Shown: piece by piece, positions 1-9,054 of the stretch
Position numbering within the stretch: position 1 is the first letter of the stretch
How the letters are laid out: every line of letters begins with the position of its first letter
Source of the DNA: an uncultured Oscillibacter sp.
GTDB taxonomy: Bacteria; Bacillota; Clostridia; Oscillospirales; Oscillospiraceae
Assembly: GCA_910587705.1 (NCBI GenBank)
Contig: CAJUMX010000001.1
Coordinates: 372,001-436,000 of the forward strand
Direction of reading: 5' to 3'
DNA length: 64,000 nucleotides
Program-made: the position numbers and the translations under genes
The notes under the pieces: model-generated
What the model saw: only the letters and a program-made list of their open reading frames with translations
What the model was told of the DNA's origin: nothing
The model's database searches: none

Positions 1-79
1 TGCGCCCAACGGCGGTAGCCGCGTAAGCGAGGGCGCAGAGCATGCCGATGGCGGTAAGGTTTTTGGTTTGACGGTTCAT
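1..79 (-). CDS. ECF transporter S component, riboflavin (RibU-like), N-terminal fragment
   Basis: Only the first 26 codons are inside the window; the gene runs off the left edge. The peptide starts MNRQTKNLTAIGMLCALAYA, a hydrophobic first helix typical of small ECF-type vitamin-binding membrane subunits. The ATG is preceded by GGAGGT at good spacing. Identity rests mainly on the FMN riboswitch directly upstream on the same strand, which in Firmicutes controls riboflavin synthesis or riboflavin uptake genes. A second, complete RibU-like gene with its own FMN riboswitch lies near 10 kb. A different riboswitch-controlled membrane protein cannot be excluded from 26 residues. Confidence 0.6.
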   Translation of the reverse strand, partial: MNRQTKNLTAIGMLCALAYAATAVGR

Positions 80-96
80 GGAACATACCTCCTTAA

Positions 97-140
97 AAAT
101 AAACACCGAAAAGCAAAGCAATGCCTTTCGGTGTGGTGAT
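97..140 (-). terminator. Riboswitch expression-platform terminator
   Basis: On the minus strand an ACACCGAAA arm pairs with a TTTCGGTGT arm (about 103-136) and is followed by a T-rich run just before the ribosome binding site of the transporter. It is placed to act as the intrinsic terminator controlled by the FMN aptamer upstream. Confidence 0.7.
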
Positions 141-230
141 TTTAAGGGGCATGGAACCTGTCAACAAGGCGTTTGCCAGATCAAGAAAAGCCGTGCGGAT
201 TGTCAGAGTATCCCTGACAAATTCCATACG

Positions 231-345
231 CCCTCTTTAATCCAGACTATACTGTCGGTTTTGGACTTTCACCAAATCAGCGCTTGTGCGCTCGCGGACT
301 TTACCGCCGATCGGGAATTACACCCTGCCTTGAAGACATTCCTTC
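231..345 (-). promoter_or_regulatory. FMN riboswitch (RFN element)
   Basis: Read on the minus strand, this segment carries the conserved RFN blocks in order: a CAGGGTG..ATTCCC arm, GATCGGCGGTA, AGTCCGCGAGC, a GATTTGGTGA..TCCAAAACC hairpin, and CCGACAGTATAGTCTGGAT. It binds FMN and normally causes premature termination when FMN is abundant. It lies between a consensus promoter and the RibU-like gene at the left edge. Confidence 0.93.
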
Positions 346-364
346 CGATTCAGTTGTCTCTCTG

Positions 365-393
365 ATTATAAATTCTTTCCCGGTTCCTGTCAA
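365..393 (-). promoter_or_regulatory. Sigma-A promoter of the FMN riboswitch transcript
   Basis: On the minus strand TTGACA (388-393) and TATAAT (365-370) are separated by 17 bases, a perfect consensus pair. Transcription would begin close to 358, just ahead of the FMN aptamer. Confidence 0.85.
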
Positions 394-503
394 TAGAAAA
401 TCCCCGGGAGGACCCTAACGGTATTTTGGAAGGAGGCGGACCTGCGTGTCCGTTTCTCCGGAAATACCGGGACCCCGCTGATGGACCGGCCAAAGACCGG
501 CCT

Positions 504-3107
504 CTACGCCTCCTCTTCCGGCGTCTCCGCAAGCCCGTCTCCGCCGCTTCCGCCCATCTTCATCTCCTGCCATTTCTCCTTGGTGATGAGCAGCTGCCGG
601 GGCTTGGACCCCTCGAAGGGCCCTACATAGCCCCGCTCCTCCAGCTGGTCCACCAGGCGCGCGGCCCGGGAGTAGCCCAGCTTCAAGCGCCGCTGGAGCA
701 TGGACGTGGACGCCTGTCCCGTTTCCAAAATGACCTCCACGGCGGCGGGGAGGAGCTCGTCCTCCTCGCTCTCCTGGGGCTCGGCAGAGGGCTTCTTGGT
801 TCCCTTTTCCTGAACGGATTCTTCGATTTTGGCAATCACGTCGTCGTCGTACTGGGCCTCGCCGGTCTGCTTGACAAAGGACACCACCCGGTCGATCTCC
901 TCCGGAGTGATGAAGCAGCCCTGGACCCGGGTGGGCTTCCCGGCCCCTAGGGGGGCGTAGAGCATGTCGCCCCGGCCCACCAGCTTCTCCGCACCGCCGT
1001 TGTCCAGGATAATGCGGGACTCCATGGAGGAGGCCACGGCGAAGGCGATGCGGCTGGGAATATTGGCCTTCATGAGGCCGGTGATCACGTCGGCGGAGGG
1101 CCGCTGGGTGGCGATCACCAGGTGCATCCCGGCGGCGCGGCCCATCTGGGCCACCCGGCAGATGGATTCCTCCACCTCCTTGGCGGCCACCAGCATCAAA
1201 TCCGCCAGCTCATCCAGGACCACCACCACGCTGGGCATGGGCTCCAGGTCCTCCTTGCTCCTGGCCAGGCGGTTGAACTCCTCCAGTTTTTTGACCCCGT
1301 GCTCGGAGAAGGTCTTGTAGCGCTTCATCATCTCGAATACCGCCCACTGGAGGGCTCCGGCGGCCTTCTTCGGGTCCGTCACCACGGGGATCAGCAGGTG
1401 GGGGATGCCGTTGTAGGGGGCCAGCTCCACCATTTTGGGGTCCACCATGATGAAGCGCACGTCCTCCGGCGTGGACTTGTAGAGGAGGCTGATGATCAGG
1501 GAGTTGGTGCACACGGACTTGCCGGAGCCGGTGGTGCCGGCGATGAGCACGTGGGGCAGGGTGCCGATGTCCCCAATGACGTTCCGCCCGCCGATGTCCC
1601 GCCCCAGGGCGAAGGCCACGTTGGACTTGTGGGAGGCAAAGTCCCGGGACTCAATCACGTCCCGGATGAGCACCGGGGTCACCTGCTTGTTGGGCACCTC
1701 GATGCCCACCACGGAAATCTTGTCGGGAATGGGGGCGATGCGCACGCCGGTGGCCCCCAGGGCCAGGGCGATGTCGTCCGCCAGATTGGTGATCTTGGAG
1801 AGCTTGACCCCCTGCTCCAGGATGAACTCGTATCGGGTGACGGAGGGGCCGTGAATCACGTCGCCAGGGGCGGCGTCCACGCCGAAGCTGGTCAGGGTCT
1901 CCGCCAGGCGGCGGGAGTTGTTTCGCAGCTCCGCTCCGGCCTCGATGTGATTCTCCCCCTGGTTCAGCTGTAAAAGGTCCACCGGCGGATAGGGGTACTC
2001 CCCCTCCTCCAGGGCCAGCTTCTCCTCGATTTCCGCGGCCACGGCAGCGGTCTGGGCCGCCACCTCCTTGGCCGTCTCAGCCTTGCCGCTGCGGGTGAAG
2101 GTCTCCGCCGTAGGCAGGGGCTTCTCCGGCGGCGGCGCAGGCTCGGGGGAGACGGGCTCGGGAACCGCGGGCCGCACCGGGGGCTCCATGGGCTCCGGCG
2201 CCGCCGGGGAGGACGTGCCGGAGGAAAACGGCTCTGGCACCGGGGCGGGAGGCGGCACGGGGATGGCCGCCCGAGGGCGCTCCGGCTCCGGTTCGGGAAC
2301 AGGCTCCGGCTTGGGGGCGGGGGCCGCTTGAAGCACCTGGTCCGGCGTGGGTTGGGTGTCGGCCTTGTGGCGGAAGAAGCTGGTGAATTTCCCGGACTTC
2401 TCCGGCTTGGACGGCCGCTCCTCGCCGTCCAGGGGGATGTCGATTTGGGGCTTGGGCCCAGCTTGGGCCCGGCGCTTGGGCGGGTCCACAGGGGTCAGGC
2501 GGATGGCGGGCTCGGGCGGCTCCTCATAGGGCAGCCGGTTATTCCGCCAGTCGGCAAAGGCCGCCAGGGTCAGCCGCAGGGACACAAAGAGCAGCGTCAC
2601 GAACAGAACGGTAAATAAAATCACCGAGGCCAGGGAGGAAAACACGGCGGCGGACCCGTTGGCTAACACGCCGGAGACAGCCCCGCCGGCCTCCAGGGCC
2701 ACGCCGTCGGCCCAGATGGCCCCCAGCATCTTGAAGAAGGAGGGCTCGTAGACCTTCTTGCAGAAAACCAGATGGGTCAAACAGCCGAACAGCGGCGGCA
2801 GCAGCAGGGCGCAGGTGGTCCGCAGCTGGACGGGGCGGCCCCGGTGGAAAATCAGGATCAGCCCCGCCAGCACCAGGGCGGGACCCGCCAGCCAGTAGCC
2901 GTAGCCGAAGAGGCCCTTTAAGAGCTTGGCGAAAAAGTCCAGAAACAGGGCGTTGACGCCGAAGTAGCCCACAAAGACGCACAGAGCCAGCACCAGCAGC
3001 ACGCCGCCGGTGACCTCCCGGCGGATGGGCTGCTTCTGCGGGGGCTTTTTGGTGGTTCTGCCGCCGGATTTTTTGGCGGCGGGTTTCTTTTGTGAAGAGG
3101 AAGCCAC
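504..3107 (-). CDS. ftsK: DNA translocase FtsK/SpoIIIE
   Basis: An 867-residue DNA translocase that pumps chromosome termini through the division septum. The basic N-terminus is followed by about four membrane segments (residues 35-185), a long Pro/Glu-rich linker (200-350), and the motor. The Walker A is GTTGSGKS at 524-531 and the Walker B is VVVVLDELADLM near 627-638. A winged-helix gamma domain for KOPS/SRS-type site reading occupies about 790-855. The start is GTG with GGAGGT eight bases upstream. The 30-base gap from uppP suggests one transcript. Length and domain order fit the family; ftsK and spoIIIE cannot be told apart by sequence alone. Confidence 0.95.
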   Translation of the reverse strand: MASSSQKKPAAKKSGGRTTKKPPQKQPIRREVTGGVLLVLALCVFVGYFGVNALFLDFFAKLLKGLFGYGYWLAGPALVLAGLILIFHRGRPVQLRTTCALLLPPLFGCLTHLVFCKKVYEPSFFKMLGAIWADGVALEAGGAVSGVLANGSAAVFSSLASVILFTVLFVTLLFVSLRLTLAAFADWRNNRLPYEEPPEPAIRLTPVDPPKRRAQAGPKPQIDIPLDGEERPSKPEKSGKFTSFFRHKADTQPTPDQVLQAAPAPKPEPVPEPEPERPRAAIPVPPPAPVPEPFSSGTSSPAAPEPMEPPVRPAVPEPVSPEPAPPPEKPLPTAETFTRSGKAETAKEVAAQTAAVAAEIEEKLALEEGEYPYPPVDLLQLNQGENHIEAGAELRNNSRRLAETLTSFGVDAAPGDVIHGPSVTRYEFILEQGVKLSKITNLADDIALALGATGVRIAPIPDKISVVGIEVPNKQVTPVLIRDVIESRDFASHKSNVAFALGRDIGGRNVIGDIGTLPHVLIAGTTGSGKSVCTNSLIISLLYKSTPEDVRFIMVDPKMVELAPYNGIPHLLIPVVTDPKKAAGALQWAVFEMMKRYKTFSEHGVKKLEEFNRLARSKEDLEPMPSVVVVLDELADLMLVAAKEVEESICRVAQMGRAAGMHLVIATQRPSADVITGLMKANIPSRIAFAVASSMESRIILDNGGAEKLVGRGDMLYAPLGAGKPTRVQGCFITPEEIDRVVSFVKQTGEAQYDDDVIAKIEESVQEKGTKKPSAEPQESEEDELLPAAVEVILETGQASTSMLQRRLKLGYSRAARLVDQLEERGYVGPFEGSKPRQLLITKEKWQEMKMGGSGGDGLAETPEEEA

Positions 3108-3137
3108 GGTTATGTACCTCCAAGAGTCCGAAATTGG

Positions 3138-3983
3138 TCACTTCTGTGTGAAGATCAAGGCCAGGGTGACAATGCCCGCCAGCCAGCAGTAGTAGGCGAA
3201 GAAGCCGAACTTCCCCTTGTCCGCCACCAGCTTGATTAGGCGGATGCAGGCGTAGCCCACCACGGCGGAGACCACCACGCCCACAAGATAAACCGGCACC
3301 TCCGCCCAGAGGATGTCTCCCTCCAGTGCGTCCTTGAGGCTTAAGATGTTGGCCCCCAGAATGGCGGGGATGGACATGAGGAAGGAGTAGCGGACGGCAA
3401 ATTTCCGATCAAAGCCCACGAAGCACCCGGCGGTGATGGTGGTGCCGGACCGGGAAATCCCCGGGCAGGTGGCCACGGCCTGCCCCACGCCCACCAGCAG
3501 GGCGTCCAGCATCGTGGCGGTTTTCTCCGTTTTCCGTCCCCGGCGCACATGGTCGCTGGCGAAGAGGAGACAGCCCGTGGCAAGCAGCGCGAAGGCCACG
3601 AAATACATGTTGTCCCCCAGGGCCTCGATGGTGTCCTTGACCGTCAGCACAGCGAAGAGGGGCAGGGTGCCCACGATGATCAGCAAAATCATCCTCCGGG
3701 CGGGGGGAACGCGGTTAGGGGTGGTTCTATGAACCAAGTCGCTCACGCCATAGAAGAACTCCAGAATCATGTCCCGGATGTCCTCCCAATAAGCGGCGAA
3801 TACGGCGAACAGGGTGCCCAGGTGGAGCAGCACGTCAAAAAAGGGCGGCACCGACGACGCGCCGGAGACGTTCAGCAGATGCTCCGCAATGGCCAGATGG
3901 CCGGAGCTGGACACCGGCAGGAACTCGGTCACCCCCTGGATGACGCCCAGGAGAATGGAGGAAAGCAAGGTCAAGGGATTCAC
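3138..3983 (-). CDS. uppP: Undecaprenyl-diphosphatase UppP (BacA)
   Basis: This integral membrane phosphatase recycles undecaprenyl diphosphate to the monophosphate carrier for peptidoglycan and wall polymers, and confers bacitracin tolerance. The 281 residues carry the N-terminal VIQGVTEFLPVSSSGHL block with its catalytic glutamate, the later PGISRSGTT block, and about eight hydrophobic helices. The GTG start used here is only one base from AGGAG. A TTG three codons further in (3974) has better spacing and may be the true start. It is followed by ftsK in the same direction. Confidence 0.95.
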   Translation of the reverse strand: MNPLTLLSSILLGVIQGVTEFLPVSSSGHLAIAEHLLNVSGASSVPPFFDVLLHLGTLFAVFAAYWEDIRDMILEFFYGVSDLVHRTTPNRVPPARRMILLIIVGTLPLFAVLTVKDTIEALGDNMYFVAFALLATGCLLFASDHVRRGRKTEKTATMLDALLVGVGQAVATCPGISRSGTTITAGCFVGFDRKFAVRYSFLMSIPAILGANILSLKDALEGDILWAEVPVYLVGVVVSAVVGYACIRLIKLVADKGKFGFFAYYCWLAGIVTLALIFTQK

Positions 3984-4117
3984 ACTCCTAACTTGGGGAT
4001 TTTTTCATGTAGAATACAGTATACCACGGACGGGCTGTAAATTCCAGTCATATTTCCAAAAGTCCTCCGGGCCGGCAAGACCGGAAATTTGACAAAAACC
4101 GGTGGCGTGCTTGCAAT

Positions 4118-4299
4118 AAAAACACCCCCGCAAGGGAGATAGAAGAAAGGTTCTGCGTTTTGTGGTATCGCCTGCGGTGGTTTTACTCCTGTTTACATAC
4201 CTGGCCCCAAAAGCGTGCTAGCCGTTCGGCTGGTACCCGAACGGCTAGCGATTTCGATTGTCTAGTTCCGGGCTGACCGCCATCCAGCAGCGCCCTTCT
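4118..4299 (-). ncRNA. ssrS: Probable 6S RNA (ssrS)
   Basis: No open frame fills this gap, but it looks like a roughly 182-nt stable RNA read leftward. It starts 7 bases after a perfect promoter. It ends in a short hairpin (CCC TTGC GGG) with a GTTTTTATT tail. The 5' AGAAGG can pair with the CCTTTCTTCT near the 3' end. Inner arms GGCGGT/ACCGC and TGG/CCA can pair, a looser centre follows, and the apex is a perfect 13-bp stem with a 7-base loop (4217-4249). Size, a rod with a central bubble, and strong autonomous transcription are 6S RNA traits. Class assignment is inferred from shape, not from a covariance search. Confidence 0.55.
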
Positions 4300-4305
4300 A
4301 TCTTT

Positions 4306-4333
4306 ATTATACCCAAGGCCGTCATTTTGTCAA
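4306..4333 (-). promoter_or_regulatory. Perfect consensus sigma-A promoter
   Basis: Minus-strand TTGACA (4328-4333), a 16-base spacer and TATAAT (4306-4311). It drives the noncoding transcript that ends near 4118, not a protein gene. Confidence 0.85.
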
Positions 4334-4398
4334 GCGCTTCAAGACGGCGCTTTTTTCCGTGCGGAGACCGGAAGTTCCCGGCCTCCGCGCGTTTTTGC

Positions 4399-7350
4399 TT
4401 AGCCCAGCAGATAGGCGTACTTGTTCAGCACCGTGAGGATGAACACCTCGATGTCCGCGGGCAGATCGTTCTTGCCATTCAAGTCCGCCTCAAAGACCTT
4501 CCTCTCCAGCCGGACCAGGACCTTGCTCCCACCCAGGGGCAGGAAGCCCTGGTTGTTCACGCTCTCGTCAAAGCCCTCCCGGGTCTTGAACAGGGTGAAC
4601 TTATCCCGGTAGGGAGCGGAGTCGTAGGGGCAGAAGATGGCGCAGTTGCCGCACTCGTTGCACATCCGGTCCACGTGGAGAATCTCATGCCGCCCGTCGG
4701 GCAGCTCCACCACCACGTTGGCCCGGTTGGGGCACACGTCGGCGCAGACCTGGCACACCACGTTGCAGGTCAGGCAGCGGTCGCCCTCGCACTTGGCGGA
4801 CTCGCAGAGAATGCCCTTTTTGGCGATGGCGTCCGCCCGGGAGGCCACGGCCTTGGCGGGAATCTCAAAGTGGTAACGCTCCCCAATGACGGCGTTGGCG
4901 AACCACTGGGCATCGGCGATGCCCTCCACCACCGTGGCGGGGCCACGCATGGCGTCGCCGCCGGCGTAGACGCCCTCTACGTTGGTGCAGAAGTCCGGCA
5001 GGCCCTTGGCATCCACCTCTACGCCGCTGGCGGTGAAGAGCTCGCTTTCCACCTTCTCGCCCACGGCGGAGATCACGGTGTCGCAGTCGATTTCCACAAA
5101 TTCCCCGGTGGGCTCCGGCTTCCGGCGGCCCTTCTCGTCGGGCTCGCCCAGCTTCATTTTCTCACAGCGGAGCTTGCCATCCTTCTGCTCCACGGGGGCC
5201 ACCAGCTCCAGGAAGTTCACGCCGTCGGCAATGGCCAGCTCCAGCTCCTCCGCGTCGGCGGGCATGTACTTCTTGGTCCGGCGGTACACCAGGGTGGAGG
5301 ACTTCGCTCCAGCCCGGAGAGCTGCCCGGGCGGCGTCCATGGCGGTGTTACCGCCGCCGACTACCGCAACATGCCCCAGGGACACATCCTTTCCGGCCTT
5401 CAAATCCTTCAGCCAGCCGATGACGGGCACCACGTTGCCAGGGATATCCAGCCGCCCGGCCTTCCACGCGCCCACGGCGAAGAAGATATGGGTGTACCCC
5501 TGCGCTTTCAGCTCGGCAACCGAGGGGGCGGGGGTGTTCAGCTTGATCTCCGCGCCCATTTTGGCCACCAGGGCCGCGTCTTTGTCGATGGCCTCGTCGG
5601 AAATGCGGAAGCCGGGGATTACCTGCCGGACAATGCCGCCCAGCTTATCGGCTTTTTCAAAGACGGTGACGGGGATGCCCGCCCGGCCCACGAAGTACGC
5701 CGCCGCCATGCCGGTGGGGCCGCCGCCGATGACGGCCACTTTCTTGCCGCTGTTGGCGGGGGCGGGGGCCTTCACCTTGGACAGGTACTCGTCATAGCCC
5801 CGCTCCGCAGCCACCAGCTTGGTGGCCCGGATTTGGACGGAATCCTCGTAATAGGTCCGGGTGCACTTGGTCTGGCAGCGGTGGGCGCAGATGGTGCCCG
5901 TGATGAAAGGCAGGGGGTTCTTCTCGCAGATGAGCCGCAGGGCGGAGGCGTACTCGCCCTTTCGGCACAGCTCAATGTACTCGGGAATGTCCTGGCCGAT
6001 GGGGCAGCCGCCCTTGCAGGGGGCGGTGAAGCAGTCCAGCAGGGGCACCTTCTCGCTGAGCTTGCGCTTGGGCAGAGGCTTCACGGCCTTGACGTGGTAC
6101 TTGTCGGACCGGGCCGCCAGGGCCAGGGCCTCGATGCCCGCCACGTCCACGCTGGTGAAGGGCTGAAACTCCAGAGCGTCCAGCTTGTCGCCGATCTGGA
6201 CGAAGCGCTGGTAGCCGCCGGGCTTGAGCTCCGTGGTGGCCATGGTGATGGGCCAGATGCCGAGAGAAAACAGCTTGTCGATGTTCAGCGCGTCCGCGCC
6301 TCCGGCGTAGCTGATCCGCATGCGGCCGCCGAACTCCTTGGAAATCCGGGCCGCCATGGTGGTGGTCAGGGGGAAGAGGGACTTGCCCGCCATGTACATT
6401 TCCTCGCTGGGCAGCTCCCCGCCCTTCACGTCCACGGGGAAGGTGTTGGAGAGCTTGAGGCCGAATTCCACGCCGGTCTTGTCCGCCAGGGCCTGGAGGC
6501 GGTGGAACATGGGCACCGCGTCGGCGTACTGGAGGTCCTCTTTAAAGTGGTGGTCGTCGAAGGCGATGTAATCGTAGCCCATGCCGTCCAGGATGGACCG
6601 GGCGGTCTCGTAGCCCAGGATGGTGGGGTTGCACTTGACGAAGGTGTGGAGGTGCTTCTTTTCAATCAGGTAGCTGGCAATCCGCTCAATCTCGTCCGGC
6701 GGGCAGCCGTGGAGGGTGGAGAGGGTGACGCTGCCGGAGACATGGGGCGTGATGGAGTCGATGAAGGCGCTTTCGGCGGGGAAAAACTCCTTGAGGACCC
6801 GGATGCACTCCTGGAAAATGGGGGTTTGGGAGGCGTCCGCCATGCCGTTTAGGAAACCATCCACCTTCTCGCCCTGGATGCCCGCCAGGTCATAGCCTAC
6901 AGACATGTTAAAGACAAAGGCGTCGGGGTCGCCCAGGCCGTAGACCTTGGCCAGGATTTTACAGGCGCACCAGGCTTTTACATATTCCTCGAAGGCCTGC
7001 TGGACATACAGCTCCGTGGACCATTCGCAGTTGTAGCACTCGTCCTCCGCCAGGATACAGGGCCGGTTGACGCAGGCGGAGAGCTCCGCGCCGTCCATCT
7101 TCTGGACGGTTTTCAGCTCGAAGAACCGGGCTCCGGCGAAATAGCTGGCAATGATGTTCTGGGCCAGCTGAGTGTTAGGTCCGGCGGCGGGGCCGAAGGG
7201 GGTTTCAATTTTCTCACCGAAGATGGGCAGGGTCTTGACGCCCGCCTTATAGGGCTTGTGGACGCCAAAGACGGTGCCGTCCTTCTGGTACTCGGCGGTT
7301 ACCCAGGTCATGAGTTCCCGGAAGGGGATGGGGGTCATCAGTTCGGACAT
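4399..7350 (-). CDS. ygfK: YgfK-family Fe-S flavo-oxidoreductase (purine catabolism type)
   Basis: The 983-residue protein matches the YgfK layout. An N-terminal dihydroorotate-dehydrogenase-like barrel (about 1-415) is followed by a glutamate-synthase-small-subunit-type Cys cluster (residues 440-496), then an NAD(P)/FAD double Rossmann region beginning IGGGPTGMAA near 541 with a second VVGGGNTAMDAA motif. A C-terminal ferredoxin part has two Cys clusters (CNVVCQVCADVCP and CNECGNCAIFC). YgfK was long annotated as a putative selenate reductase subunit. It and SsnA belong to the gene set since linked to anaerobic purine/urate breakdown in gut bacteria. It starts ATG after GGAGG. ssnA lies 360 bases upstream on the same strand. 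Confidence 0.9.
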   Translation of the reverse strand: MSELMTPIPFRELMTWVTAEYQKDGTVFGVHKPYKAGVKTLPIFGEKIETPFGPAAGPNTQLAQNIIASYFAGARFFELKTVQKMDGAELSACVNRPCILAEDECYNCEWSTELYVQQAFEEYVKAWCACKILAKVYGLGDPDAFVFNMSVGYDLAGIQGEKVDGFLNGMADASQTPIFQECIRVLKEFFPAESAFIDSITPHVSGSVTLSTLHGCPPDEIERIASYLIEKKHLHTFVKCNPTILGYETARSILDGMGYDYIAFDDHHFKEDLQYADAVPMFHRLQALADKTGVEFGLKLSNTFPVDVKGGELPSEEMYMAGKSLFPLTTTMAARISKEFGGRMRISYAGGADALNIDKLFSLGIWPITMATTELKPGGYQRFVQIGDKLDALEFQPFTSVDVAGIEALALAARSDKYHVKAVKPLPKRKLSEKVPLLDCFTAPCKGGCPIGQDIPEYIELCRKGEYASALRLICEKNPLPFITGTICAHRCQTKCTRTYYEDSVQIRATKLVAAERGYDEYLSKVKAPAPANSGKKVAVIGGGPTGMAAAYFVGRAGIPVTVFEKADKLGGIVRQVIPGFRISDEAIDKDAALVAKMGAEIKLNTPAPSVAELKAQGYTHIFFAVGAWKAGRLDIPGNVVPVIGWLKDLKAGKDVSLGHVAVVGGGNTAMDAARAALRAGAKSSTLVYRRTKKYMPADAEELELAIADGVNFLELVAPVEQKDGKLRCEKMKLGEPDEKGRRKPEPTGEFVEIDCDTVISAVGEKVESELFTASGVEVDAKGLPDFCTNVEGVYAGGDAMRGPATVVEGIADAQWFANAVIGERYHFEIPAKAVASRADAIAKKGILCESAKCEGDRCLTCNVVCQVCADVCPNRANVVVELPDGRHEILHVDRMCNECGNCAIFCPYDSAPYRDKFTLFKTREGFDESVNNQGFLPLGGSKVLVRLERKVFEADLNGKNDLPADIEVFILTVLNKYAYLLG

Positions 7351-7444
7351 TCTTTTTTCCTCCTTAAAATATCTGGCTGGTTCTCCGCCGTTCCGGCGGG
7401 GGTGGGGGATTCAGCCCTCTGAGGGCTGGTCCTTTTGCACCCCC

Positions 7445-7473
7445 CATTCTCTCTTTTGCGAAAAGAGAGAATG
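7445..7473. repeat. Perfect 13-bp inverted repeat in the ssnA-ygfK gap
   Basis: The arms CATTCTCTCTTTT and AAAAGAGAGAATG flank a 3-base loop. The 360-base gap 7351-7710 otherwise holds only a 9-bp hairpin at 7649-7670 (GGCCTGACC/GGTCAGGCC) without a T-run. No convincing gene or promoter was seen. The repeat could be a transcript-stabilising or attenuating hairpin between ssnA and ygfK. Confidence 0.6.
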
Positions 7474-7710
7474 CGCCGTGCACGGTGGAAGAGAGAAAAC
7501 GGGGGCGCGGCAGGGTGCGGATGGTTTGTTACGCAAGACTTCTGCCCGCGGCGTGGTGCAAGCGGGGGGTTTGGCGGTCGATGTAAGGACTGTCCGGTCC
7601 TCCTCGCTGCCGCTAATCTGGCGTTTGGGGAAGAAACAGCTCCTGTGGGGCCTGACCCCCAGGTCAGGCCATTTCTTCAGAGCCTGCCCTTCTTTCAATC
7701 AAACACGCTG

Positions 7711-9054
7711 TTAATACTCGCAGTGGTTCAGGGTTCCCCAGAGCTTCTCGGAGACCTGGAGAATTTCGGCGTTGACGGCTTCTTCGTCGATTTCGGTGAG
7801 GACCCGGTCTTTCATCAGGATTTTACCGTTGATCATCGTCGTTTGGCACTGGCGGCCTGTCATGCCGAAGAGCATGTGCCCGTCGATGTTCGCGTCGGAA
7901 AACGGCGTGAAGGGCTTGTAGTCCATGACGATCACGTCCGCCGCCGCCCCGGCTTTCAGCACGCCCGTCTCCGGGAATCCGGCCCGCTGGGCCATCTTGG
8001 CGTTGTTCTTAAAGAGCATATCCGTTACCTCGCACCAGCCCACGCCGGGGAGGCAGGCGTTGTGCCGCTGGATAGTCAGAGCCACCTTGATGCTCTCCAG
8101 CATGTCGTTGGTATAGGCGTCGGTGCCCAGGCCCACCAGGATGCCCTTCTTGTAGAGCTGGAGCACTGGGGAGCAGCCCACGGCGTTGCCCATGTTGCTT
8201 TCCGGGTTGTTGACGCACATGGTATCCGTTTCTTTGATGATGTCCATTTCCGCCGCGTTTACGTGGATGCAGTGGCCCAGGATGGTCTTGGGGCCCAGGA
8301 TGCCGTGGTCCTGGAGACGCTGGACGGGGCGGCGGCCGTAGTTCTGGAGGCTGTCGTACACGTCGTTCATACCCTCGGAGACATGGATGTGGTAGCCCAC
8401 CCGGCCTCCGTTGGCGGAAACCATCCGGTCAAAGGTTTTGTCGGAGATGGTGAAGAGGGCGTGGCCACCGAACATGGCTTTCAGCGTGTCGGAGGGGTGG
8501 CTCTCGCAGTAGTCGATGAAGTCCTTGTTCTCTTGGACGGACTGGAGGGATTTCTCCTCCCCGTCCCGGTCGCTGACCTCGTAGCACAGGCAGGCCCGCA
8601 TGCCCATGGCTTCTGTGACCTTGGCGATTTCCATGAGGGAGCCGGGAATCTCGCAGAAGGAGGCGTGGTGGTCGAAGATGGTGGTGACGCCCTGCTTGAT
8701 GGAGTCGATGACCAGGGCCTGGGCACTGGCCTTGGTGGCCGCCAGGTCCAGGTGGCGGTCGATGTACCACCACTGGCCGTCCAGCACCTCGTAGAAGTTG
8801 GTGGGGGCATAGCCGTTGATGGACAGGCCCCGGGCCAGGGCGGAGTATATGTGGGTGTGGGCGTTGATGAGGCCGGGCATGATGACCCCGCCCTTGGTGT
8901 CCACAAATTCCGCCTGGGGGTACTTCGCTTTCAGGGTGGCGGTTTCGCCCACCTCGACGATCTTCCCGCCATCGGTAACCACGCCGCCGTCGGGCAGGTA
9001 GCCCGTGCCGCTGGGGTCCCGGGTGATAAGCCTGCCGTTTGCCAGTAAGATCAT
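7711..9054 (-). CDS. ssnA: Amidohydrolase SsnA
   Basis: A 447-residue metal-dependent amidohydrolase. The metal-binding HTH motif is at residues 66-68 (GLINAHTHIY). Later come YHIHVSEG, GHCIHV and GTDAYTND, which supply the remaining metal and catalytic ligands of the cytosine-deaminase/TRZ branch. SsnA occurs with ygfK, hyuA, ygeW/X/Y and xdhD in the anaerobic purine-degradation cluster. Its exact substrate is not settled by this sequence. The ATG at 9054 was chosen over a longer frame because GAGGAGG sits nine bases ahead. A long untranslated leader with a good promoter precedes it. Confidence 0.9.
   Translation of the reverse strand: MILLANGRLITRDPSGTGYLPDGGVVTDGGKIVEVGETATLKAKYPQAEFVDTKGGVIMPGLINAHTHIYSALARGLSINGYAPTNFYEVLDGQWWYIDRHLDLAATKASAQALVIDSIKQGVTTIFDHHASFCEIPGSLMEIAKVTEAMGMRACLCYEVSDRDGEEKSLQSVQENKDFIDYCESHPSDTLKAMFGGHALFTISDKTFDRMVSANGGRVGYHIHVSEGMNDVYDSLQNYGRRPVQRLQDHGILGPKTILGHCIHVNAAEMDIIKETDTMCVNNPESNMGNAVGCSPVLQLYKKGILVGLGTDAYTNDMLESIKVALTIQRHNACLPGVGWCEVTDMLFKNNAKMAQRAGFPETGVLKAGAAADVIVMDYKPFTPFSDANIDGHMLFGMTGRQCQTTMINGKILMKDRVLTEIDEEAVNAEILQVSEKLWGTLNHCEY

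Noticed and set aside
4217..4249. 13-bp inverted repeat considered as a site-specific recombination or terminator site
   Set aside because: It lies inside the predicted noncoding RNA as its apical stem and has no T-run or recombinase nearby.
4258..6852. A very long open frame antisense to ygfK
   Set aside because: High GC leaves few stops in the frame opposite a real gene. Its protein is His/Gly/Val-rich with no motifs and no ribosome site, while the minus-strand protein has clear domains.
7649..7670. Hairpin GGCCTGACC/GGTCAGGCC considered as the ssnA terminator
   Set aside because: No T-run follows on the minus strand, so it does not meet the intrinsic-terminator pattern.
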